Source: Gammaproteobacteria bacterium (GTDB taxonomy: Bacteria; Pseudomonadota; Gammaproteobacteria; Xanthomonadales; SZUA-5). Taken from it: a stretch of 64,000 nt of DNA. Location of the stretch: NCBI GenBank assembly GCA_030430155.1, contig JAUIFV010000004.1, positions 1 to 64,000 on the forward strand, in the 5' to 3' direction. The notes beneath the pieces are model-generated. The model was given only the letters and a program-made list of their open reading frames with translations. It was not told where the DNA came from and made no database searches. Positions 15,323 to 23,922 of this stretch are shown one piece after another (the stretch's first letter is position 1; each line of letters opens with the position of its first letter). A program made the translations under genes and the position numbers.

Positions 15323-17455
15323 ATGGTGAGCCTGCGTTCGCCACGGGTGCCCGTGCGCCCGATTTTCAGCCTCGCCGGCCTTGCTGCAGGGGCCGTCGCC
15401 CTGGCCGTGGCCTTGCCGGCCAGCTCCGTGCTGGGAGAGGTCCGCTGGGAGCGCGTCTGGGAGCTGGGCGGATGGCTGGTAGCGCTGCTCGGTTTCGGGT
15501 TGCTGTGTGCTCGCCTGCTGCGAGCCGATCCGGCGCGGGCGCTGTTGTGCCTGATTCTGCCACTGGCCCTGCTGCTGTACGGGCCGCGGGCCTGCTTGGC
15601 CGTCGCCCTGATCGCGCTGCTGGCGGCCAGCCTGGGCGGTCGGTTGGGCGTCGAGGTCAGGACTCGGCCGGGATTGGCCAGCATTGTCGGCTTGGCCGTG
15701 ATCAGCGCGGTCGCGGGCTGGCTGCAGGGGGCCAAGGGCATCGATCCGGGGCCGCTGCTGCTGATCCTGCTGGTTGCGCAATGGCTGCTCCGCGGGCAGC
15801 TCGGCGAGGTGTACGCCGGCTACCTCAACGCCGCGCGATCGGTACGCGTCGGCGGCCGGATCGGACTCCTGCCCCTGGCGCTGCTGATCGCCGCGCTGCT
15901 GGTCAGCGGCCATCCCACCCTGCACTTCGACGATCTGGCCTATCACGCCGCGCTGCCCACCCAGCTGCTCGAGCTGGGCTACAACCGGCTGGATGCACGG
16001 AGCCAGATCTGGGCCTTGGCGCCCTGGTCCGGCGATGTGCTGCAGGCTCTGGCGGCGGTGCTCGCCGGTGCCGATGCGCGAGGTGCGCTGAACGGACTAT
16101 GGTGGCTGCTGCTGGCGCTGGCTGTAGTGGAGGTGCTGCCGCGCATGTCCGATAGCGCCGCGCAGGCCGAGCATGACGCTGGCCGTGGCGTCCAGATCGC
16201 GCTGCTGCTCATCGCCAGCCTGCCGATGAGCTGGATGCTGCTGGCCGGGATGCAAACCGAATTGCCTACTGCGGCGGTATTGCTCGCCCTGCTTGGCCTG
16301 CTGCAGTCGCCTGCCGGAGATGCCGCTCAGAGCAGACGCCAGGCCGTCTTGTTGGGCGTGCTGGTCGGATTGCTGTTGGGTCTGAAGGTCAGCAATGTGG
16401 TCTTTGTAGCGGCGTTGGCGGTCGCAGCCCTGATTAGCGCGCCGCGGCGAACGCTGCTGGCGCTGCCGATTGCGGTGCCGGTCGCGGCGCTGATCGGCGG
16501 CTCCAGCTACGTCTACGCCTGGTGGATCAGCGGCAATCCGCTACTGCCGCTGTTCAACAGCTGGTTTGGCTCGACGCTGGTGGGGCCGGAGGATCTGGTC
16601 GATCTGCGCTATCGCGCTGGTCTGGACTTCAGCGACTTCCACGGTGCGCTGTTTGACAGCTCGCGATATCTGGAGAGCTGGGACGGCGTGGCCGGGTTTC
16701 AGTGGTTGCTCCTGGCCACCTTCCTGCCGTTGGGATTGACCAAGCATAAGCGCTCTGAGCCAGGCGCGCAGAGGCAGTGGCTGGCGCTGCCGTGGTGCTG
16801 CGTCGCGGTGCTTGCCGGCGCGCTGCTGCTGTTCGCGCAGATGCAGTATCTGCGCTATCTGTATCCGGCCATGGTGGTCGGCAGCATCGCCATCGCCATT
16901 GGCCTGCAGCGCTGCCTTGCCACGGCTGCAGCGCGTTGGCAGCTTCGCGCAGCGCTGCACACAGCGCTGGCGTCGTGCATTGCGCTGAATCTTTGCGCGA
17001 TAGGCAGCGTGCACTGGCAGCTGCGCGAGGGACTGACGCCGCGCGGGCTGTGGAGTGAGCGCGCCGAGCAGGACTGGATCAACAACGTCGCGCCTGAGCT
17101 GGCTCTGGTGCGGAACGCGCGGGAATTGGACGGGCAGGCCAATCTGCTGCTGGCCGATCCCGATCATCCCTACATCGCCAGCGGCGCCGGCCGCAGCTAC
17201 ACCACTGCCTGGTATGACCCGCAGCTGCAGGCCCTGGCCGCGCGCTGCAACGCCCAAGTCAGCGGTGCGTGCTGGCGCAGTGAACTGGTTGCTCACGGCT
17301 TCGGGTGGGTGATCACCCGTCAGCAAGGCGCAACCCCGCTCACCGCGGCACTCGATGGCTGGGCGCAGCTCGCTGGCGAGCAGGGGTCGGCGCGTCTGTT
17401 CCGCCTGCCCGAGATGGCTGGCGGGCGTGATTTGTACAGCGAGCGCGGCCGATGA
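15323..17455 (+). CDS. polytopic GT-C-like membrane glycosyltransferase (hypothetical)
   Basis: This ~710-aa membrane protein has about 12 or more hydrophobic segments and a C-terminal soluble part (about 590-710). The first large loop carries an acidic pair in HFDDLAYHAALPTQL (about 200), which resembles the catalytic loop of GT-C enzymes (ArnT/PMT-like) using polyprenyl-phosphate sugars. The ATG at 15323 is preferred over 15239 since it directly precedes the first membrane segments. It overlaps gtrA by ATGA. In the context of GtrA and a dolichol-phosphate-type GT2 it probably transfers a lipid-linked sugar on the periplasmic side. The acceptor is unknown. Confidence 0.72.
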   Translation: MVSLRSPRVPVRPIFSLAGLAAGAVALAVALPASSVLGEVRWERVWELGGWLVALLGFGLLCARLLRADPARALLCLILPLALLLYGPRACLAVALIALLAASLGGRLGVEVRTRPGLASIVGLAVISAVAGWLQGAKGIDPGPLLLILLVAQWLLRGQLGEVYAGYLNAARSVRVGGRIGLLPLALLIAALLVSGHPTLHFDDLAYHAALPTQLLELGYNRLDARSQIWALAPWSGDVLQALAAVLAGADARGALNGLWWLLLALAVVEVLPRMSDSAAQAEHDAGRGVQIALLLIASLPMSWMLLAGMQTELPTAAVLLALLGLLQSPAGDAAQSRRQAVLLGVLVGLLLGLKVSNVVFVAALAVAALISAPRRTLLALPIAVPVAALIGGSSYVYAWWISGNPLLPLFNSWFGSTLVGPEDLVDLRYRAGLDFSDFHGALFDSSRYLESWDGVAGFQWLLLATFLPLGLTKHKRSEPGAQRQWLALPWCCVAVLAGALLLFAQMQYLRYLYPAMVVGSIAIAIGLQRCLATAAARWQLRAALHTALASCIALNLCAIGSVHWQLREGLTPRGLWSERAEQDWINNVAPELALVRNARELDGQANLLLADPDHPYIASGAGRSYTTAWYDPQLQALAARCNAQVSGACWRSELVAHGFGWVITRQQGATPLTAALDGWAQLAGEQGSARLFRLPEMAGGRDLYSERGR

Positions 17456-17838
17456 GCGCGGTGTTGGCCCAGGGCGGACGCTTTGTGATGGTCGGCGTGG
17501 CGCTGCTGATCATCGACGCCGGCATCTACGCCGTCGCCATCGTCGCCGGGATGGACAACGCGGTGGCCAATCCGCTCAGCCGAGCACTGGCTGCTGCCCT
17601 CGGTTACGCCGCCCATGGGCGTTTCACTTTCGGCGCAGACGGCACCGCGCCCGAGGCGCCGTCGCTGCTGCGCTACGTGCTGGCCTGGATCGCTCTGACC
17701 GCGCTTTCCACGCTGGCGCTGGGCTCGATCAGCGCCGCCCTGTCGCCGGCCGCCGCGGTGCTGGCCAAACCGCTGCTCGAAGCCGCTCTGGCGCTGATCA
17801 GCTTCCTCCTACTCAAAGCCTGGGTCTACCAACGATGA
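17452..17838 (+). CDS. gtrA: GtrA family membrane protein
   Basis: This 128-aa protein has four hydrophobic segments and matches the GtrA family, proposed flippases for undecaprenyl-phosphate-linked sugars. Typical features are an N-terminal FVMVGVALLIIDAGIYA, a central Asn/Pro-rich loop NAVANPLSRALAAALGYAAH and the C-terminal LLKAWVYQR. It overlaps both neighbours by 4 nt, so the three genes are translationally coupled. Role: moving the lipid-linked sugar made by the downstream GT2 to the periplasm. Confidence 0.88.
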   Translation: MSAVLAQGGRFVMVGVALLIIDAGIYAVAIVAGMDNAVANPLSRALAAALGYAAHGRFTFGADGTAPEAPSLLRYVLAWIALTALSTLALGSISAALSPAAAVLAKPLLEAALALISFLLLKAWVYQR

Positions 17839-18887
17839 ATGTGAACGCCCACAGTGAAGAACACGCCGTGGCGGCGACGCCCGGTGCCGAGGCGCAGATC
17901 GCCGTGGTCATACCGTGCTATCGCGCCGGCGAACTGGTACTGCCGGTGATTGCGAGGATCGGCCCGGAGGTGGGCTGGATCGTGGTTGTGGACGACGCCT
18001 GTCCGCTGCATACAGCCGATCTGGTCGAACAGCGGGTCCGCGACCCCAGGGTGCGCATCGTTCGTCACGCTCAGAACCAGGGGGTAGGCGGGGCGGTGGT
18101 CAGCGGCTACAAGGCGGCGCTGCGCACCCCGGCGCAGGTGGTGGTCAAACTCGATAGCGACGGTCAGATGGATCCGGCGCTGATCCCGCGACTGGCTCGG
18201 TCGGTGCTGGCCGGGCAGGCCGATTACAGCAAAGGCAACCGCTTCTTCCAGGTCGCCGACGTGCGCAACATGCCCAGCCTGCGTTTGCTCGGAAACGCCG
18301 CGCTTTCTCTGCTGAGCAAGCTCTCCAGCGGCTATTGGCAGCTGTTTGACCCCACCAACGGTTTTACCGCGTTACACCGCCGCACCCTGGCCGCGCTGCC
18401 GCTGGATCATCTGGCGCCACGCTATTTCTTCGAGTCGGATCTGCTGTTTCGCCTCGGTCAGCTGCGCGCGGTGGTGCGCGAGCTGCCGATGCGCGCGGTC
18501 TACGCCGGCGAGCCTTCCAGCCTCAGTCCGCTGCGACAGATTCGGCCCTTCCTGCGCGGTCACGCGCTGAACTTCTGCAAGCGCCTGACCTACGACTACC
18601 TGCTGCGCGGCTTCTCGGTCGCCTCCATCCAGCTGCTGCTCGGTCTGGCCTTGGTCGGCGGCGGCGGAATGTTCGGTCTGCTGCAGTGGCTGGAACATGC
18701 CCGCCAGGGCGTCACCGCCAGCGCCGGTACGGTGATGCTGGCGGCGCTGCCGGTGCTGGTCGGCGTGCAGTGCCTGCTGGCCTGGCTGGCCCACGACATG
18801 GCCAATGACCCGCGTACGCCCTACTGCCAGAATGCGGCGGAGACGGAGGCCTCGGCGTCGCTGGTTGATGTGTCTGAAGGGGCCTGA
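17835..18887 (+). CDS. GT2 family glycosyltransferase (polyprenyl-phosphate sugar synthase, GtrB-like)
   Basis: This 350-aa protein has a cytoplasmic GT-A domain with VVIPCYRAGELV, the nucleotide-binding VVVDDAC and the metal-binding KLDSDGQMDP. It ends in two membrane segments (about 260-285 and 297-320), the layout of GtrB/DPM1-type enzymes that make polyprenyl-phosphate hexose. The ATG at 17835 overlaps the gtrA stop (ATGA). A longer in-frame ORF from 17355 is only a shadow over gtrA. The donor sugar cannot be deduced. Confidence 0.88.
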   Translation: MNVNAHSEEHAVAATPGAEAQIAVVIPCYRAGELVLPVIARIGPEVGWIVVVDDACPLHTADLVEQRVRDPRVRIVRHAQNQGVGGAVVSGYKAALRTPAQVVVKLDSDGQMDPALIPRLARSVLAGQADYSKGNRFFQVADVRNMPSLRLLGNAALSLLSKLSSGYWQLFDPTNGFTALHRRTLAALPLDHLAPRYFFESDLLFRLGQLRAVVRELPMRAVYAGEPSSLSPLRQIRPFLRGHALNFCKRLTYDYLLRGFSVASIQLLLGLALVGGGGMFGLLQWLEHARQGVTASAGTVMLAALPVLVGVQCLLAWLAHDMANDPRTPYCQNAAETEASASLVDVSEGA

Positions 18888-18889
18888 TC

Positions 18890-18950
18890 CTAGGAGTCTG
18901 CGCGGTAGAAGGGTTGCAGCCCCGACCGCTTCTGCCGCGCAGACTCCTAG
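18890..18950. terminator. long hairpin after the glycosylation operon
   Basis: The 22-nt arms 18890-18911 (CTAGGAGTCTGCGCGGTAGA, plus 2) and 18929-18950 are inverse except for one position, with a 17-nt loop. It starts 2 nt after the GT2 stop, so it is a plausible transcription terminator or REP-like stabiliser. No T-run follows. Confidence 0.6.
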
Positions 18951-18971
18951 CCCGCACTATTGATCAACCTT

Positions 18972-19097
18972 CTACTGCGGCTGCCGCAGGCGTGTTGTGG
19001 CGCGGTTTGCTCCCTCCGATCGACTCGATGTACTACCCAGTACGCTTCGCCGATCTCCAGTGAAGCGAACCGCACCACAACACACCTGCGAAGCTAC
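18972..19097. repeat. dispersed long palindromic element (CTACTGCGG family), copy 1
   Basis: The copy begins CTACTGCGGCTGCCGCAGG and ends near GAAGCTACG. Arms 18986-19011 and 19064-19089 are inverse with few mismatches (GTGTTGTGGCGCGGTTTGCT versus AGCGAACCGCACCACAACAC). Related copies lie at 21740-21830, 35720-35819 (degenerate) and 63331-63471. With the preceding hairpin it fills 18888-19186; no gene was seen there. Confidence 0.75.
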
Positions 19098-19186
19098 GAA
19101 CGTTCATGATTAATGCGGGCTCGCTATCGGCAATCGGCGCGGGCAGCCAGGGCGTAGATCGCCCGCGACGCTCTCCGGCGCATTGA

Positions 19187-20539
19187 TCACGCATTGATGA
19201 TGTTCAACTTGCTCGGCGCCAAACGCCCCGCCAGATCATGCGCGTCGCTGGCTTCGATGAGCACCGGCACCTTCTGTCCGGGCTTGAGCTGGTGGCCATC
19301 GTTGACCCGGACCACGCCGTCGATCTCCGGTGCGTCGCTGCGCGAGCGGCCCAGCGCGCCGTCTTCATCGATCTCGTCGATAAGCACGGTTTCCACCTGG
19401 CCGACGCGGGCGCGCAGCCGCTCGCTGCTGATCCTGGCCTGCACTGCCATGAAGCGCTCGAAGCGCTCCTGAGCCAGCGCTTCGGGTACCGGGTTGGGCA
19501 GGTGATTGGCTTCGGCGCCGTCCACCGGTGAGTAGGTAAAGCAGCCGACCCGGTCCAGCTGGGTCTGCTCGAGGAAGTCCAGCAGCATCTGGAAGTCTTC
19601 CTCGGTTTCACCTGGGAAACCGACGATAAAGGTGCTGCGGATGGTCAGCTGTGGGCACTGACGCCGCCACTGCTGAACTCTATCGATGACTTTCTCCGCG
19701 TGTGCCGGACGCTTCATCGCCTTGAGGATGCGCGGGCTGGCGTGCTGGAAGGGAATGTCCAGATAGGGCAGCACCTTGCCTTCGGCCATCAGCGGAATGA
19801 CCTGATCGACGTGCGGGTAGGGGTAGACATAATGCAGCCGCACCCAGGCGCCGAGCTGGCCCAGTTCGGCGACCAGACTGGTCATCCGCGTTTCCACCTC
19901 GCGCCCCTGCCAGGGGTAGGCGGCGTAGCGTTGATCGACGCCGTAGGCGCTGGTGTCCTGGGACACCACCAGCAGCTCCTGCACCCCGGCGCGGACCAGC
20001 CGCTGGGCCTCGGCCAGGACCTGATTGACCGGCCGGCTGCGCAGATTGCCGCGCATCGAGGGGATGATGCAGAAGCTGCAGCGATGATTGCAGCCTTCGG
20101 AGATCTTCAAATAGGCGTAGTGCTTGGGGGTCAGCTTGATGCCCTGCGCCGGCAGCAGATCGAAAAAAGGCTCGTGCTTGGGCGGAACCTGGGCATGGAT
20201 GGCGCGCATCACGCTGTCGTAATCCTGCGGGCCGGAGATCGACAGCACCTCGGGGAAGCGCTCGCTGATCAATCCGGCGCGCTTGCCCAGACAGCCGGTG
20301 ACCACCACCTTGCCGTTCTCGGCCATCGCCTCGCCAATCGCCTCCAGCGATTCTTCCACCGCGCTGTCGATGAAGCCGCAGGTGTTGACCACCACCACAT
20401 CGGCGTCGTCATATTCGGGCACCACCTGATAGCCTTCGGCGCGCAGCTGGGTCAGGATGCGCTCCGAATCCACCAGCGCCTTGGGGCAACCTAGGGAAAC
20501 GAAGCCGACCTTGGGATCGGCGGAGGGGCTGGCGGACAT
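19187..20539 (-). CDS. rimO: ribosomal protein uS12 methylthiotransferase RimO
   Basis: This 450-aa radical-SAM methylthiotransferase modifies a conserved Asp of ribosomal protein S12. The N-terminal MTTase domain supplies three cluster-binding Cys ([33 protein letters not shown]). The radical-SAM motif is [11 protein letters not shown] near residues 147-157, and a C-terminal TRAM region (about 380-445) follows. The FIDSA and PKALVD forms separate RimO from MiaB. I chose the ATG at 20539 ([13 protein letters not shown]); the reading frame stays open up to 21100 but that part overlaps the hydrolase gene on the other strand and shows no homology. Confidence 0.96.
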   Translation of the reverse strand: MSASPSADPKVGFVSLGCPKALVDSERILTQLRAEGYQVVPEYDDADVVVVNTCGFIDSAVEESLEAIGEAMAENGKVVVTGCLGKRAGLISERFPEVLSISGPQDYDSVMRAIHAQVPPKHEPFFDLLPAQGIKLTPKHYAYLKISEGCNHRCSFCIIPSMRGNLRSRPVNQVLAEAQRLVRAGVQELLVVSQDTSAYGVDQRYAAYPWQGREVETRMTSLVAELGQLGAWVRLHYVYPYPHVDQVIPLMAEGKVLPYLDIPFQHASPRILKAMKRPAHAEKVIDRVQQWRRQCPQLTIRSTFIVGFPGETEEDFQMLLDFLEQTQLDRVGCFTYSPVDGAEANHLPNPVPEALAQERFERFMAVQARISSERLRARVGQVETVLIDEIDEDGALGRSRSDAPEIDGVVRVNDGHQLKPGQKVPVLIEASDAHDLAGRLAPSKLNIINA

Positions 20540-20614
20540 GGCGGTGCTGACAAAAAATCGGGGGGCGGAGTATAGCGCCGAGTGGGCATCTGAACTCTGG
20601 CATGGAGCAAGTCG

Positions 20615-21313
20615 ATGGCAGCAACACCCCAGGGTGAATGGATCGAACTGGCCGAAGTTGGCGGTCGGCCGCTGCGCGGCTGGCTGGCCAAGGCCGATGA
20701 ACCGCCGCGCGGCGCGCTGGTGATCGTGCAGGAGATCTACGGCGTCAACGCGCACATCCAGTCGGTGGTCTGTGACTATGCCGCGGCCGGCTACACCGCC
20801 CTGGCGCCGAGCTTCTTTGATCAACTCGAGCCTGGGCTGGCGCTGGACTACAGCGAGGCGGACACCGAGCGCGGTCGGCAGTTGGTGGCGCAGCTGGGCA
20901 TGGACAACGCCTTGCGCACGGTGGCCCTGGCTCGCGATCGGCTGAGTGATCACGGTGCGGTCGGCGTGGTCGGCTACTGCTGGGGTGGCGCGGTGGCTTA
21001 TTTGAGTGCGACCCGGCTGGGCCTGCCGGCGGTGAGCTACTACGGCCGGCTGGTGGAGCAGTATCTGCACGAGCGACCTCAGGCGCCGCTGCAGTTCCAC
21101 TTCGGCGAACGGGACGCGCTGATTCCGCAGTCCAGCGTGGCGCGGGTCGCGTCAGCCTTTCCCGATGTGCCGCTGTACACCTACCCGGCTGGGCACGCCT
21201 TCAACCGTTTGGGCGACCCGCATGGTCATCGGCCCTCGGCCGAGCAGGCCAAGGGCAGAGCCCTGGAGTTTCTGGCCCGGCACCTGGGCCCATCCCCCCA
21301 AAGTCAGTCATGA
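20615..21313 (+). CDS. dienelactone hydrolase family protein
   Basis: This 232-aa alpha/beta-hydrolase matches the dienelactone hydrolase family. The nucleophile is Cys in VGYCWGG (about 125), with the acid in the FGERDALIP region and the catalytic His in AGHAFNR (about 206). The N-terminal [12 protein letters not shown] and the Glu in QEIYG are family hallmarks. A GGAGCAAG site lies just before the ATG. The substrate is probably an ester or lactone, but unspecified. The stop overlaps the HIT gene by 4 nt. Confidence 0.9.
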   Translation: MAATPQGEWIELAEVGGRPLRGWLAKADEPPRGALVIVQEIYGVNAHIQSVVCDYAAAGYTALAPSFFDQLEPGLALDYSEADTERGRQLVAQLGMDNALRTVALARDRLSDHGAVGVVGYCWGGAVAYLSATRLGLPAVSYYGRLVEQYLHERPQAPLQFHFGERDALIPQSSVARVASAFPDVPLYTYPAGHAFNRLGDPHGHRPSAEQAKGRALEFLARHLGPSPQSQS

Positions 21314-21714
21314 GCTTCGCTCTCGACCCGCGCCTGGCCGCCGAATCGGTGCTGCTGCAGCGCACCGAGCACGGCCTGATCCTGCTCCGCGACGAGGCCC
21401 GCTGGCCGTGGTGCGTGGTGGTGCCGCAAACCACCGAGGTCGAGTTCCATGCCCTGGACGTCGACTTTGCGCAGCGCCTGATGGCCGAGGTGCGCCGGGT
21501 TGCCGCAGTAATTGCCGCGCAGCCGGGGGTGAGCAAGCTCAATCTGGCCAGCTTTGGCAATGTGGTCGCGCAGCAGCACTGGCACATCATCGGTCGCTGG
21601 CCCAGTGATCCAGCCTGGCCGGGGTCGGTGATCGGGCTGCCGCGGCAGGCGATGACTGGCGTTGCTCGCGACAGCCGGGCGGCCAGCCTGCGGGCTGCCC
21701 TGCAGTCGCTCTGA
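21310..21714 (+). CDS. HIT family protein (Ap4A hydrolase-like)
   Basis: This 134-aa histidine-triad-type protein carries PWCVVVPQTTEVEFHALD near the N-terminus and the triad region VAQQHWHIIGRW near residues 92-103. The first His of the H-x-H-x-H motif is Gln, a variant also common in proteobacterial HIT proteins, while the two catalytic-site His are kept. It probably hydrolyses dinucleoside polyphosphates or nucleoside phosphoramidates. It is coupled to the dienelactone hydrolase by an ATGA overlap. Confidence 0.85.
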   Translation: MSFALDPRLAAESVLLQRTEHGLILLRDEARWPWCVVVPQTTEVEFHALDVDFAQRLMAEVRRVAAVIAAQPGVSKLNLASFGNVVAQQHWHIIGRWPSDPAWPGSVIGLPRQAMTGVARDSRAASLRAALQSL

Positions 21715-21739
21715 GCCGCAGCCAAAGCCCAAGTCACAA

Positions 21740-21830
21740 TCTACTGCGGCCGCCGCATAGCCGCGGTGGCGCCACCCTCCTGCAACCGACTCGAGTTCAT
21801 CGACCTGCAGTCCGCGGACCGCATAAGGCA
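21740..21830. repeat. dispersed palindromic element (CTACTGCGG family), copy 2
   Basis: It begins TCTACTGCGGCCGCCGCA and continues through GTGGCGCCACCCTCC, CAACCGACTCGAG and GTCCGCGGACCGCAT, the same ordered blocks seen at 18972 and (inverted) at 63331-63471. It lies downstream of the HIT gene. The remainder of 21715-21989 shows no gene. Confidence 0.6.
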
Positions 21831-21989
21831 GCTCTCCAAGCCCTCATCAGATCAGCGCGTGCAGCCTGCCGAAGGAGCAGCCGCCGAGCGCTTCGCGGCC
21901 GCTTGCGAGCGCGCAATATCTGGGTCTTGCGCGATCGTGGGTCGCCATGCACGGTCAAAGAGCCATTTGGCAAGCAACTGGAGAAGGCA

Positions 21990-22400
21990 ATGCAACGCAC
22001 GCTCATATTGATGTTCGCGGCACTGGCGATCTCGTTCGGGCCCGCCGCTCTTGCAGAGCAAACGAGCGGAAGTTCCAAGCCCATCGCGCAGACCATGACC
22101 CCGGGTCCGCAGGCGGCAGCCGACGCCGAGCCGGCGGCAGACTCGGACGTGCGCCCCGGAGACTACCCCGGCGAGCGAGCAACTACGCGGACGTTGTCCA
22201 CCGTTCTGGCCAAGGGCATTGATGGCCAGGGTCTGACCATGGAGGAGAAATGGTCCAACAACGTGATCGTTTGCAAGCGGATGAACGTGACCGGAACGCG
22301 GTTCGTACGCAAGGTTTGCCATACTCGCGGCGAGTGGCAGGCGATGCGATCGAACTCTCGTGAAGTGATGGACTACGTCAAGATCGCTGGCGCTCCCTAA
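21990..22400 (+). CDS. small secreted protein with paired cysteines, unknown function
   Basis: This 136-aa protein has a clear signal peptide (MQRTLILMFAALAISFGPAA, cleavage after ALA, about residue 22), a low-complexity Ala/Pro/Asp segment (about 30-60) and a C-terminal half with IVCKRMNVTGTRFVRKVC followed by TRGEWQAM. The C-x(3)-V-T-G-(S/T)-R-x(4)-C...EW pattern recurs in small secreted hypothetical proteins of Xanthomonadales. The two Cys may form a disulfide. The start at 21990 is supported by GGAGAAGG 3 nt upstream; the longer frame from 21903 adds no homology. The function is unknown. Confidence 0.7.
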   Translation: MQRTLILMFAALAISFGPAALAEQTSGSSKPIAQTMTPGPQAAADAEPAADSDVRPGDYPGERATTRTLSTVLAKGIDGQGLTMEEKWSNNVIVCKRMNVTGTRFVRKVCHTRGEWQAMRSNSREVMDYVKIAGAP

Positions 22401-22522
22401 TACGACTGGCGTTCTCAATCATCTCCATTAACCAGAGCCTGCACCACAATCAGGCATTGCAATGACATGCTCCGCGCCGCTGGTACTTATCTTCTATCAA
22501 TGGCCAGCGTCGCGGAGTTCTT

Positions 22523-22945
22523 TCAGCGCAGCAGATCGCCGAGGCAATCCTCCAGCTGTGCCAATCGACCGCCATCCAGCGCTGCAAACAGCTCCCCAGC
22601 GGCGGCATCAAAGGAGACCTTTGCCTCTGCATGGGTGCGCTTTCCTGCCTTTGACAGGGCAACCAAACTGACTCGGGCATCGCGGGGATTGGATTCCTTC
22701 TCCACCATACCGATCTTGGCCAAAGGGTTGAGCAGCCGGGTGATTCCGGATGGAGTCAATCCCACCCTTTCGGCCAGATCGCTTCGTGACAGCCGCTGTC
22801 GCGGCGCCAGCGACAGTTGATTGAGGACCAAATAGTCAGATAGCCCCAGTCCGTGAAACGAGAGCGGGCCCCCGAGGCGCTTTTGTATCCGGCTGTGCAG
22901 ATTGGCAATTTCGATCACCAGCTGGCCGGCGGTTTCGGCACTCAT
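22523..22945 (-). CDS. MarR family transcriptional regulator
   Basis: This 140-aa winged-helix regulator has the MarR core: LVLNQLSLAPRQRLSRSDL, the recognition region ERVGLTPSGITRLLNPLAKI and the wing KESNPRDARVSLVALSKAG. It should bind DNA as a dimer and respond to small phenolic or oxidative signals. A palindrome (22975-22998) sits just upstream of its start, suggesting autoregulation. No divergently transcribed transporter or enzyme is adjacent, so its targets are unknown. Confidence 0.9.
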   Translation of the reverse strand: MSAETAGQLVIEIANLHSRIQKRLGGPLSFHGLGLSDYLVLNQLSLAPRQRLSRSDLAERVGLTPSGITRLLNPLAKIGMVEKESNPRDARVSLVALSKAGKRTHAEAKVSFDAAAGELFAALDGGRLAQLEDCLGDLLR

Positions 22946-22974
22946 TGAACATTCCTTGATCTATACTTGATGGA

Positions 22975-22998
22975 GCAACTATTCACCAATTTAGTTGC
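22975..22998. promoter_or_regulatory. candidate MarR operator palindrome
   Basis: GCAACTA (22975-22981) and TAGTTGC (22992-22998) form a perfect 7-bp dyad in the AT-rich leader about 30 bp before the MarR start codon, the usual place for an autoregulatory MarR site. Confidence 0.45.
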
Positions 22999-23039
22999 AT
23001 AGTCAAGGTTTACTCAAGAAAATGATCTGCGTGACCTGC

Positions 23040-23528
23040 CTAGGGCGGCCACTGCTCGCTGATGGTCAACGCCAAGGCCATCACGATGGCGTCCTCGCGA
23101 CCCTGGCGAGCGGGGTAGTAGCCTGGACGGCGACCGACTTCGGAGAAGCCAAAGCTCAGATACAAATCCATCGCTCGCGGGTTGCTGGGTCGAACTTCGA
23201 GAAAGATCCGTTCGGCATGGTGCCAGCGGGCCAGGTCGATCAAGCGGGCCAGCAATCGGCGCGCGTGACCCTGACCCTGATGCGCCGTGGCGATGCATAG
23301 ATTGAGCAGATGGGCCTCGCCGCCGGCCGCCGAGAGCACGCCGTAGCCGAGCAGTTCGGCGTCGCGCTCCAGCAGCCACAGCTCGTAGCCGGCCGACAGG
23401 CAGTCGCGGAACATGCCCAGGGTCCAGGGGAACTCATAGGAGGACTGCTCGACAGCAATGACGGCCGACAGGTCGGCCTGTGAGGCGGCTCGCAAGCGAG
23501 CTAGCGGCGGCGCCGGTGCCACGCTCAT
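23040..23528 (-). CDS. rimI: ribosomal protein bS18-alanine N-acetyltransferase RimI
   Basis: This 162-aa GNAT matches RimI, which acetylates the N-terminal Ala of ribosomal protein S18. It contains VEQSSYEFPWTLGMFRDCL (the family's E-x(5)-PW signature), the acetyl-CoA loop HQGQGHARRLL and the C-terminal EVRPSNPRAMDLYLSFGF. The ATG at 23528 gives the normal length; the longer frame to 23774 runs over the upstream gene. It follows the HolD candidate by 37 bp, as in E. coli where holD precedes rimI. Confidence 0.92.
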   Translation of the reverse strand: MSVAPAPPLARLRAASQADLSAVIAVEQSSYEFPWTLGMFRDCLSAGYELWLLERDAELLGYGVLSAAGGEAHLLNLCIATAHQGQGHARRLLARLIDLARWHHAERIFLEVRPSNPRAMDLYLSFGFSEVGRRPGYYPARQGREDAIVMALALTISEQWPP

Positions 23529-23565
23529 CGACGCACTCGGTTGCGCTGCGGGATTGCCCGCACGC

Positions 23566-23919
23566 TCACTGACGACTGCGCAGCGCGGCCTTCGCAGCGC
23601 GATACAGCGCGCGCTTTTGGTCCACTTCGGGTAGCAGCGTAGACAGCGACAGCCGCGGTTGGTTGCCCAACTGCAGTTCCACCCCGTTTTCAGTCGTACG
23701 CAGGTCGATATCGATGCCGGCCGCGAAGGCGCGCAACTGCCCGAACCACCGGGTCCGGCCCACATCGATCGCATCGATAGCGACGGCCTCCGCCACGATG
23801 GGATGCTCAGCCTCAGTCTCTTCGACAGGCCCGACGCCCCGCAGGCGGTAAAGCGGCAGCTTCATCTCCGTCAGCACCGCGCGCTGCGATCCGCTCCAGT
23901 TGGCACCGAGGTCGGACAA
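23566..23919 (-). CDS. hypothetical protein, candidate DNA polymerase III psi subunit (HolD-like)
   Basis: This 117-aa soluble protein has no signature I can name with certainty. Its place just upstream of rimI (the holD-rimI order of E. coli), its size and its C-terminal helix (PEVDQKRALYRAAKAALR, comparable to the C-terminal helix of psi) suggest a divergent clamp-loader psi subunit. The N-terminal stretch MKLPLYRLRG could be the true start (internal Met 19). Against this, the middle of the protein is too diverged to align by eye. It is 3 bp from the preceding lipoprotein gene, in the same run of genes. Confidence 0.5.
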   Translation of the reverse strand: MSDLGANWSGSQRAVLTEMKLPLYRLRGVGPVEETEAEHPIVAEAVAIDAIDVGRTRWFGQLRAFAAGIDIDLRTTENGVELQLGNQPRLSLSTLLPEVDQKRALYRAAKAALRSRQ

Positions 23920-23922
23920 CGT

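Noticed and set aside
17355-17834. N-terminal extension of the GT2 enzyme
   Set aside because: It lies over gtrA in another frame; the ATGA-coupled start at 17835 gives the normal GT2 N-terminus.
20540-21100. N-terminal extension of RimO
   Set aside because: The frame stays open upstream of the ATG at 20539 but overlaps the dienelactone hydrolase on the other strand, and RimO proteins are about 440-450 residues.
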